NCBI GenBank assembly: GCA_947629975.1
Contig: CANRFU010000006.1
Location: 1-38,773, forward strand
DNA: 38,773 bases
DNA from: an uncultured Oscillospiraceae bacterium
GTDB taxonomy: Bacteria > Bacillota > Clostridia > Oscillospirales > Oscillospiraceae
Direction: 5' to 3'
The number at the start of each line of letters is the position of its first letter. Position 1 is the stretch's first letter. Made by a program: the position numbers and the translations under genes. Positions 1-8,037 of the stretch are shown one piece after another. The notes below the pieces were generated by a model. The model was not told the origin of the DNA. It did not search any database and saw nothing but the letters and a program-made list of their open reading frames with translations.

Positions 1-308
1 ACTCCGCCCTGGACGCCATCGGCATGGGGGTGGGCTACATGCTGGCCATGCTGGTGATGGCCTCCATCCGGGAGATCCTCGGGGCGGGCACCTGGTTCGG
101 CATGAAGATCCCCGTCCTGGCCGACAACAACATCTCCATCATGACCATGGCCCCCGGCGGCTTCGCCGTGTTCGGCCTGCTCATCGCCATCATCAACAAG
201 GTCAGCCACGGCAAGGCCATCAAGAAGAAGGAGTTCGGCTGCGAGGGCTGCCCCTCCGCCGGGGCCTGCGGCCAGAAGGGCTGTGACAAAAAGGAGGCCG
301 CCGCGTAA
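1..308 (+). CDS. rnfE: Rnf complex subunit RnfE, C-terminal part (cut by window edge)
   Basis: This is the last ~101 codons of a membrane subunit of the Rnf ferredoxin:NAD+ oxidoreductase, which couples electron transfer to Na+ or H+ pumping. The reading frame is open from base 3 to the TAA at 306-308; the start lies outside the window. The visible part carries the last membrane helices, including the typical Met/Leu-rich stretch followed by an Ile-Arg-Glu-Ile-Leu-Gly motif. It ends in a charged tail with four cysteines spaced CX2CX5CX4C. Identity rests on this pattern and on rnfA and rnfB directly downstream, the usual rnfCDGEAB order. The stop overlaps the rnfA start by one base (TAATG), implying translational coupling. 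Confidence 0.9.
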   Translation, partial: SALDAIGMGVGYMLAMLVMASIREILGAGTWFGMKIPVLADNNISIMTMAPGGFAVFGLLIAIINKVSHGKAIKKKEFGCEGCPSAGACGQKGCDKKEAAA

Positions 309-928
309 TGGATATCAAAGGTCTGATCGCCATCGTCATGGCCGCCGTGCTGGTGAACAACTACGTGCTCCAGCAGTTCCTCGGCATCTGCCCCTTCCTG
401 GGCGTGTCCAAAAAGCTGGACCAGGCCGCCGGGATGTCGGTGGCCGTCATCTTCGTCATGGTGCTGGCCACCGCCGTCACCTATCCCATCCAGTACTTCC
501 TGCTGAACCCCAACGACATGGGCTACCTCCAGACCATCGTGTTCATCCTGGTCATCGCCGCCCTGGTGCAGCTGGTGGAAATCATCCTGAAGAAGTACAT
601 CCCCGCCCTCCACGCCTCCCTGGGCGTGTACCTGCCCCTCATCACCACCAACTGCGCGGTGCTGGGCGTTTGTATCAGCAACGTGGACAGCTACATGCTG
701 GAGAAGGCCGCCTTCGGCCCCTCCTTCGTGCAGGCCCTGTTCAACGCCGCCGGCTCCGGCCTGGGCTTCCTGCTGGCCATGGTGCTGTTCGCCGGCGTGC
801 GCAGCCGGGTGGATAAGTGCGACTGCCCCGAGTGCTTCAAGGGCATGCCCATCACCCTGATCTCCGCCGCCATCCTGTCGGTGTCCTTCATGGGCTTCGC
901 CGGCCTGGTGGAGAACCTGCTGAGTTAA
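308..928 (+). CDS. rnfA: Rnf complex subunit RnfA
   Basis: This 206-residue integral membrane protein is homologous to NqrE/RsxA, with about six hydrophobic helices and the length usual for the family. RnfA and RnfE form the antiparallel membrane core of the complex, through which electrons pass between ferredoxin and NAD+ modules. Conserved features include the N-terminal VNNYVLQQFLGICPFLGVSK stretch, a near-signature for this family, and a central ITTNCAVLGV segment containing a cysteine. The ATG overlaps the rnfE stop by one base. rnfB follows after 13 bases with a TAAGGAGG ribosome binding site. The call is secure. Confidence 0.96.
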   Translation: MDIKGLIAIVMAAVLVNNYVLQQFLGICPFLGVSKKLDQAAGMSVAVIFVMVLATAVTYPIQYFLLNPNDMGYLQTIVFILVIAALVQLVEIILKKYIPALHASLGVYLPLITTNCAVLGVCISNVDSYMLEKAAFGPSFVQALFNAAGSGLGFLLAMVLFAGVRSRVDKCDCPECFKGMPITLISAAILSVSFMGFAGLVENLLS

Positions 929-941
929 GGAGGGCTGCGGT

Positions 942-1766
942 ATGACTGGAATCATCATCGCGGTGGCGGCCGTCACCGTCATCGGCCTGATCTGCGGCGC
1001 GGGGCTGTCCGTGGCCTCCAAGTTCATGGCGGTAGAGGTGGACGAGCGGATCCCCAAGGTCCGCGAGTGCCTCCCCGGCGCCAACTGCGGCGCCTGCGGC
1101 TTCGCAGGGTGCGACGGGTACGCCAAAGCCCTGGTGGAGGATCCCGACCTGTCCGTGTCCCTGTGCGTGCCCGGCGGGGCCGCCGCCGCCGCCAACATCG
1201 GCGAGGTGCTGGGCCGCGCCGCCGGCGATGTGGAGAAGATGGTGGCCGAGGTCCGCTGCTCCGGCACCTGCGACGCCACCTCCGTCAAGATGGACTACAA
1301 CGGCCTGGACAGCTGCGCCGCCGCCAAGCTGCTCTTCGGCGGCACCGGCGCCTGCGTCTACGGCTGTATCGGCCTGGGGGACTGCGCCAGGGTCTGCCCG
1401 GTGAACGCCATCCACATCGGCGGCAACCTGGCAAGGGTGGACACCGACGTGTGTATCGGCTGCGGCAAGTGCGCCAAGACCTGCCCCAACGGGGTCATCG
1501 CCATCCGGCCGGCCAGCGCCCATATGGTGGTGGACTGCAACAGCCGCCAGAAGGGCGCCGGCACCCGCAAGGCCTGTAAGGCCGGGTGTATTGGCTGCAA
1601 GCTGTGCGAGCGCAACTGCCACACCGGGGCCATCACCGTCACCGACAACCTGGCCTCTATCGACTACTCCAAGTGCGACGGCTGCGGCAAGTGTATCGAG
1701 GTCTGCAAGGCCGGTTGCCTGGTCGCCCTGAATATCTCCGCCGCCCAGGTGGTCAACGCGGAGTAA
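942..1766 (+). CDS. rnfB: Rnf complex iron-sulfur subunit RnfB
   Basis: This 274-residue protein has one N-terminal membrane helix (about residues 2-25). A cysteine-rich domain follows (CLPGANCGACGFAGC, about 44-58) that binds an Fe-S cluster. Downstream is a run of ferredoxin-type motifs: CX3CX5CX3CP, CIGCGKCAKTCP, CIGCKLCERNC and CDGCGKCIEVC. These four motifs fit four clusters, so RnfB probably carries more than the minimal ferredoxin pair, as in other clostridial RnfB proteins. RnfB is the entry point for electrons from reduced ferredoxin. It is the last gene of the rnf operon; a strong terminator begins 14 bases after the stop. Confidence 0.96.
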   Translation: MTGIIIAVAAVTVIGLICGAGLSVASKFMAVEVDERIPKVRECLPGANCGACGFAGCDGYAKALVEDPDLSVSLCVPGGAAAAANIGEVLGRAAGDVEKMVAEVRCSGTCDATSVKMDYNGLDSCAAAKLLFGGTGACVYGCIGLGDCARVCPVNAIHIGGNLARVDTDVCIGCGKCAKTCPNGVIAIRPASAHMVVDCNSRQKGAGTRKACKAGCIGCKLCERNCHTGAITVTDNLASIDYSKCDGCGKCIEVCKAGCLVALNISAAQVVNAE

Positions 1767-1780
1767 ACCGAATAGAGTTT

Positions 1781-1815
1781 GGGGAGGGCCGTTCGGCCCT
1801 CCCCCTTTCTTTTTA
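1781..1815 (+). terminator. Rho-independent terminator of the rnf operon
   Basis: A 10-bp perfect GC stem (1781-1790 with 1795-1804) closes a GTTC loop and is followed by a run of mostly T residues to 1815. It sits just after rnfB and separates the rnf operon from the next transcription unit. Confidence 0.92.
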
Positions 1816-1818
1816 TGG

Positions 1819-1847
1819 TTGATTCTCCCTCTTTGGTGTGATATGAT
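1819..1847 (+). promoter_or_regulatory. Sigma-A promoter for the NusG_II-Gx-LbH-glmM unit
   Basis: TTGATT at 1819-1824 and TATGAT at 1842-1847 are separated by exactly 17 bp. A TG one base upstream of the -10 makes it an extended -10. It starts immediately after the rnf terminator, so the following four genes have their own promoter. Confidence 0.8.
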
Positions 1848-1872
1848 AGCGTGACGGAAAGGGGGCGGCGCG

Positions 1873-2250
1873 ATGGACTGGCTCAAAACACATCGGAACG
1901 ACCTCCTCCTCATCGCCGCCCTGCTGGTTTTGGCCGGGGCGCTGGCCCTGTTCCTGCACCTCTCCCGGCACGACGGCGGGTACGTATCCGTCTCCGTGGG
2001 CGGCGAGGTCGTGGCCCGGCTGCCCCTGGATGAGGACGCCTCCCTGCCCATCGGGACGGAGGGCGGGAACAACCTGCTGGTCATTGAGGACGGCACGGCC
2101 CGGATGGAGTCCGCCGACTGCCCCGACCTGCTGTGTGTGAAGATGGGGGCCGTCCGCTATGCCGGCGAGTCCATCGTGTGCCTGCCCCATCAGGTGGTAA
2201 TCACGGTGGAGGAGGGCCCCGACGGCGGCTTCGACGCCGCCGCCCGCTGA
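1873..2250 (+). CDS. NusG domain II-containing protein
   Basis: This 125-residue protein has one N-terminal membrane helix (about residues 11-30), then a small extracytoplasmic beta domain. The domain carries the family pattern CPDLLCVKMG ... CLPHQVVITV. This matches the NusG_II (NusG domain 2-like) family of small anchored proteins found in Firmicutes, commonly beside Rnf or ApbE and Gx transporter genes. The three cysteines in these two motifs are a family feature. Its biochemical role is not established; the neighbourhood suggests a link with redox membrane complexes or flavin and quinone functions. Gx transporter follows after 12 bases, so the two are co-transcribed. Confidence 0.88.
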   Translation: MDWLKTHRNDLLLIAALLVLAGALALFLHLSRHDGGYVSVSVGGEVVARLPLDEDASLPIGTEGGNNLLVIEDGTARMESADCPDLLCVKMGAVRYAGESIVCLPHQVVITVEEGPDGGFDAAAR

Positions 2251-2262
2251 GGGGAGGCCGCC

Positions 2263-2754
2263 ATGAGTGCCAAACGGATCGCCCGGTACGGGCTGCTGAC
2301 GGCGCTGGCGCTGGCGCTGTCCTACGCCGAGTCCCTGCTCCCCTCCCCCGGCGTGCCCGGCGTGAAGCTGGGCCTGCCCAACCTGGTGGTGGTGTTCGCC
2401 CTGTACCGGCTGGGCACTGTGGACGCCTGGGCCCTGTCCCTGGCGCGGGTGCTGCTGGCGTCCGTCCTGTTCGGGAACGGGGTCGGCCTGGCCTACAGCA
2501 TGGCGGGGGCCGTTCTGTCCCTGTCGGTGATGTGCCTGCTGAAAAAGAGCGGCAGGTTCTCCGAGACCGGCGTCAGCGTGGCCGGAGGGGTGGCCCACAA
2601 CGCGGGGCAGGTCCTGGTGGCCGTCCTCCTGCTGGAGACCACCCGCCTCGCCTGGTATCTGCCGGTGCTGTGTCTGTCGGGCACTGTGGCCGGCGTGCTG
2701 ATCGGCGTCGTCTCCGCCCTGCTGGTGAAACGGGTACCGGAATTCAAATCATAA
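2263..2754 (+). CDS. Gx transporter family membrane protein
   Basis: This 163-residue protein has about five hydrophobic helices. The glycine-rich, small-residue motifs are typical of the Gx transporter family, often annotated as heptaprenyl diphosphate synthase component I: PGVKLGLPN at about 27-35, and the GVAHNAGQ stretch at about 107-114. The fold resembles S components of ECF vitamin transporters, and the substrate is unknown. The pairing with the NusG_II gene just upstream is recurrent in Firmicutes. The enzyme name used in some databases should not be taken as functional evidence, because no prenyltransferase motif is visible. Confidence 0.88.
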   Translation: MSAKRIARYGLLTALALALSYAESLLPSPGVPGVKLGLPNLVVVFALYRLGTVDAWALSLARVLLASVLFGNGVGLAYSMAGAVLSLSVMCLLKKSGRFSETGVSVAGGVAHNAGQVLVAVLLLETTRLAWYLPVLCLSGTVAGVLIGVVSALLVKRVPEFKS

Positions 2755-2770
2755 AAAGGAGTTCTGATCT

Positions 2771-3436
2771 ATGGACCTGACTGTCAACGGTCTGCTGGAC
2801 CTGAGCCACACCCTGGCGAAGGACTATCTGTCCGGCTTTACATACCCTTGGGAGGCCCTGGACGGGATCAGGGACCTGATCCTCTCCCTGGGCCCGGCGC
2901 TGGGCCCCGACTACGAGGAGCGCGCCCCCCAGGTGTGGGTGCATAAGACGGCGAAGGTGTTCCCCTCGGCGTACCTGGGGGCCCCCTGCATCATCGGGCC
3001 GGAGACCGAGGTGCGCCACTGCGCTTTCATCCGGGGCTCGGCTCTCGTCGGGGCGAACTGCGTCGTCGGGAACAGTGTGGAGCTGAAAAACGTCATCCTG
3101 TTTGACAACGTGCAGACTCCCCACTACAACTATGTGGGGGACTCCATCCTGGGCTATAAGAGCCACATGGGGGCGGGGTCCATCACCTCCAACGTGAAGT
3201 CCGACAAGACCCTTGTGTCGGTCAGGGACGGGGATACCCGGATCGGGACCGGCCGGAAGAAGTTCGGGGCCATCCTGGGCGACCGGGTGGAGGTGGGGTG
3301 CAACAGCGTGCTCAACCCCGGCACGGTGGTGGGGCGGCGCAGCCGGATCTACCCCGTGTCCTGCGTCCGGGGGGCCGTCCCGGCGGACAGCATTTATAAG
3401 ACGGGGGGCGTCATCGCGCCCCAAAAAGGAGAATGA
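2771..3436 (+). CDS. GlmU-like left-handed beta-helix protein (no pyrophosphorylase domain)
   Basis: This 221-residue protein is dominated by hexapeptide-repeat turns of a left-handed beta helix from about residue 55 to 205. The segment NSVELKN ... YVGDSILG ... MGAGSITSN closely echoes the acetyltransferase domain of GlmU, where the equivalent region binds acetyl-CoA and glucosamine-1-phosphate. The N-terminal ~50 residues are too short for a uridylyltransferase domain. It lies three bases upstream of glmM, whose product makes glucosamine-1-phosphate, which supports an amino-sugar role. Either acetyltransferase activity or a regulatory or binding role is possible. Ribosome binding site AAAAGGAG precedes the ATG. 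Confidence 0.8.
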   Translation: MDLTVNGLLDLSHTLAKDYLSGFTYPWEALDGIRDLILSLGPALGPDYEERAPQVWVHKTAKVFPSAYLGAPCIIGPETEVRHCAFIRGSALVGANCVVGNSVELKNVILFDNVQTPHYNYVGDSILGYKSHMGAGSITSNVKSDKTLVSVRDGDTRIGTGRKKFGAILGDRVEVGCNSVLNPGTVVGRRSRIYPVSCVRGAVPADSIYKTGGVIAPQKGE

Positions 3437-3439
3437 CAG

Positions 3440-4807
3440 ATGGGCAAGTATTTCGGCACAGACGGCTTCCGGGGCAAGGCCAACGAGGGCCTCACCGGCG
3501 ACCACGCCTACCGGATCGGCCGGTTTTTGGGCTGGTACTACGGCAGGAACACCAAGGCCAGCATTGTGGTGGGCAAGGACACCCGCCGCTCCAGCTATAT
3601 GCTGGAGTACGCCATCAGCGCGGGCATGGCCGCCTCCGGGGCGGACGTGTATCTGCTCCACGTGACCACCACCCCCTCCGTGTCCTATGTGACGCGGGTG
3701 GACGGCTTCGACTGCGGCGTGATGATCTCCGCCTCCCACAACCCCTTCTGGGACAACGGGATCAAGCTGTTCAACCGGGAGGGCGAGAAGATGGACGAGG
3801 CCACCATCCGCCTGCTGGAGGACTACCTGGACGGCAGGCTGGAACTGGACGGCCAGCCCTGGAACGAACTGCCCTTCGCCACCGGGGAGCACATCGGCTC
3901 CATCGTGGACCACACCGCCGGCCGGAACCGGTACATGGGCTATCTGATCTCCCTGGCGGTGTACTCCTTCCGGGGCAAAAAGGTGGCCCTGGACTGCGCC
4001 AACGGCTCCGCCTGGGCCATCGCCCCCAACGTGTTCCGGGCCCTGGGGGCCGACGTGATGGCCATCAACGTCCAGCCTGACGGGCTGAACATCAACCTGG
4101 ACGCCGGCTCCACCCACATCGACGGGCTGAAAAAGTTCGTGAAGGAGAACGGGTGCGACGTGGGCTTCGCCTTCGACGGGGACGCCGACCGCTGCCTGGC
4201 GGTGGACGAGCGGGGTGAGCTGGTGGACGGCGACAGGATCATGTACCTGTACAGCCGGTACATGAAGGAGCGGGGCAAGCTGACCACCAACACGGTGGTG
4301 ACCACCGTCATGTCCAACTTCGGCCTGTACAAGGCCCTGGACGAGGCGGGGATCGGCTACGCCAAGACCAAGGTGGGGGACAAGTACGTATATGAGGAGA
4401 TGGTGAAGGGCGGCCACCGGATCGGCGGCGAGCAGTCGGGCCACATCATCCTGTCCAAGTACGCCCGCACCGGGGACGGTATCCTCACCGCCCTGAAGGT
4501 GATGGAGGTCATGATCGCCCGGAAGCTGTCCCTGAGCCGCCTGGCCGAGCCGGTGACCATCTATCCCCAGGTACTCATCAACATCCGGGTAAAGGACAAG
4601 AAGGCCGCCCAGGAGGACCCCGCCGTGAAGGCGGCGGTCCAGGCCGCGGCGGACGCGCTGGGAGACACGGGCCGGATCCTGGTCCGGGAGTCGGGCACCG
4701 AGCCCCTTGTCCGGGTGATGGTGGAGGCCCCGGAAAAGGGCCAGTGTCAGGCCCTGGCCCAGGGCGTCGTGGACGTGATCCGGGCCCAGGGGCACGAGGC
4801 CGTATAA
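3440..4807 (+). CDS. glmM: Phosphoglucosamine mutase GlmM
   Basis: This 455-residue member of the alpha-D-phosphohexomutase family converts glucosamine-6-phosphate to glucosamine-1-phosphate for UDP-GlcNAc and peptidoglycan synthesis. The start MGKYFGTDGFRG is typical of GlmM. The phosphoserine loop is ISASHNP with Ser99. The Mg2+ loop is FDGDADR with Asp246, Asp248 and Asp250. The sugar loop is GEQSGHI and the phosphate-binding loop is RESGTEPLVRVM near the C-terminus. Length and motifs are complete. It is the last gene of the four-gene unit and is followed by a terminator. A phosphomannomutase activity cannot be excluded from sequence alone, but the start motif and context favour GlmM. Confidence 0.93.
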   Translation: MGKYFGTDGFRGKANEGLTGDHAYRIGRFLGWYYGRNTKASIVVGKDTRRSSYMLEYAISAGMAASGADVYLLHVTTTPSVSYVTRVDGFDCGVMISASHNPFWDNGIKLFNREGEKMDEATIRLLEDYLDGRLELDGQPWNELPFATGEHIGSIVDHTAGRNRYMGYLISLAVYSFRGKKVALDCANGSAWAIAPNVFRALGADVMAINVQPDGLNINLDAGSTHIDGLKKFVKENGCDVGFAFDGDADRCLAVDERGELVDGDRIMYLYSRYMKERGKLTTNTVVTTVMSNFGLYKALDEAGIGYAKTKVGDKYVYEEMVKGGHRIGGEQSGHIILSKYARTGDGILTALKVMEVMIARKLSLSRLAEPVTIYPQVLINIRVKDKKAAQEDPAVKAAVQAAADALGDTGRILVRESGTEPLVRVMVEAPEKGQCQALAQGVVDVIRAQGHEAV

Positions 4808-4827
4808 CCAAATCTGAGCGTGAAAAT

Positions 4828-4857
4828 GGGGCGGGTCCGGGACCCGCCCCTGTTTTT
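4828..4857. terminator. Shared terminator between glmM and the VTT gene
   Basis: A 10-bp perfect stem (4828-4837 with 4841-4850) with a CGG loop is followed on the plus strand by TGTTTTTT. The minus-strand side has a weaker ATTTTC tract. It lies between convergent genes and probably serves both; the T tract runs into the VTT stop codon. Confidence 0.88.
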
Positions 4858-5546
4858 TATTTTTCCGTCTTGTTCAGCCTCCGCAGGATGGCCTCCTCCG
4901 CCCGGTCCCCGTATTTCAGGGCCAGCGCGGCCAGGACCGCCCCCAGCGCCCCAAGGGCGATCATGGCGGGCAGGGGCAGCTTCACGGCGTTCCCGCCCAC
5001 GGCGCAGGCCGCCAGCAGCCCCCAGGGCCGGGCGATGACCACCAGCAGGATGAACCGCTTGAAGGGGATCTCGGTGAGGCCCGCCAGGATGCACAGCACG
5101 TCGTCCGGGAAAAAGGGGAACAGGAGGGCGACGAGCAGGAACACGTCCCGCTTGCGGCGGAGCAGCTCCAGATACCTGCCGGAGGCCCGCTCCCCCGCCA
5201 GCCGCTGGACGAACCCCTGCCCCAGCCCTCGGGCCAGGGCGAACACCAGAGCGGACCCCAGCGCCACCGCCCCCCAGGTGAGCAGGAAGGCGGGCCACAC
5301 CCCGAACAGCCAGCCCCCCGCCGCCGCGGTGATGTTGCTGGGGATGGGGGCCAGGATCACCGAGGCCAGTTGGATGGCGAAGTAGGCCAGATGGGACCAG
5401 GGGGCGCACCGCCGGATGTACTCCTCCATGCCCTCGGGGCTGGAGGCGGCCTCGAAGAAGCCGGTGGCCCACAGGCACAGCAGGGTGCCTCCCGCCAGCA
5501 GGACGGTGACCGCCCACAGCAGGGCCCTGACCTGTTTTTCTCTCAT
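4857..5546 (-). CDS. TVP38/TMEM64 (VTT domain) family membrane protein
   Basis: This 229-residue polytopic membrane protein has an N-terminal helix at about 8-28 and then a VTT/SNARE-associated domain. Family marks include LAPIPSNITAAAGGWLFG at about 66-83, and FFPDDVLCILAGLTEIPFKRF at about 156-176. Relatives such as DedA proteins have been linked to undecaprenyl-phosphate or phospholipid recycling, but this subfamily is not functionally assigned. The start at 5546 is chosen from a GGGAGGAGGG ribosome binding site; the frame stays open far upstream on this strand only because of high GC. It is a monocistronic gene convergent with glmM and divergent from glgX. Confidence 0.85.
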   Translation of the reverse strand: MREKQVRALLWAVTVLLAGGTLLCLWATGFFEAASSPEGMEEYIRRCAPWSHLAYFAIQLASVILAPIPSNITAAAGGWLFGVWPAFLLTWGAVALGSALVFALARGLGQGFVQRLAGERASGRYLELLRRKRDVFLLVALLFPFFPDDVLCILAGLTEIPFKRFILLVVIARPWGLLAACAVGGNAVKLPLPAMIALGALGAVLAALALKYGDRAEEAILRRLNKTEK

Positions 5547-5604
5547 GGGCGCCCTCCTCCCGCTCGAACGGACGGGCGATCTGTCGCTCTCCCGGTCCAG
5601 GGAT

Positions 5605-5632
5605 AGTATAACAGGATTTGCGGCAAACACAA
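5605..5632 (-). promoter_or_regulatory. Promoter of the VTT gene
   Basis: On the minus strand TTGTGT (5627-5632) and TATACT (5605-5610) are 16 bp apart, about 60 bases upstream of the ATG. The region between the divergent VTT and glgX genes is AT-richer than its surroundings, as expected for promoters. Confidence 0.6.
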
Positions 5633-5713
5633 GATGGTTTTTGAAAAATTGGAAAAACTTTCTGTAAACAGCGTGAAGAATGACCGGTTCGGCCGAACTT
5701 GACCAACTTTTCC

Positions 5714-5742
5714 TTGACGCGGAGCCCTTCGGACCATATACT
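5714..5742 (+). promoter_or_regulatory. Promoter of glgX
   Basis: TTGACG at 5714-5719 and TATACT at 5737-5742 are separated by 17 bp, about 63 bases upstream of the chosen glgX start. This is a near-consensus sigma-A promoter. Confidence 0.82.
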
Positions 5743-5804
5743 GTACCTGTTATGATTCTGTGACGGATCGCCCGCGCCTCCGGCGGCGCGGGCAAGGAGG
5801 CCCC

Positions 5805-7919
<2,115 letters not shown>

Positions 7920-7947
7920 CGGCGGCCCCCGAAAAAGCGCGCGAAAA

Positions 7948-7980
7948 GGGCGGAGAGCCATGCTCTCCGCCCTGGTCTTT
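7948..7980. terminator. Shared terminator between glgX and yfhO-like gene
   Basis: A 10-bp perfect stem (7948-7957 with 7963-7972) with a CCATG loop is followed by TGGTCTTTT on the plus strand. A CTTTTC tract follows on the minus strand. The flanking genes converge here. Confidence 0.85.
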
Positions 7981-8037
7981 TGTCCCGGCCCTCATCTGTT
8001 TCCCTATGGAAAGGCGTCGTCTCCCACAAAACCTGAC

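Noticed and set aside
2744-4795. Long minus-strand frame (683 codons) opposite the LbH and glmM genes
   Set aside because: It is the antisense of two well-supported genes, with Val/His/Gly-rich low-complexity sequence and no domain or ribosome binding site.
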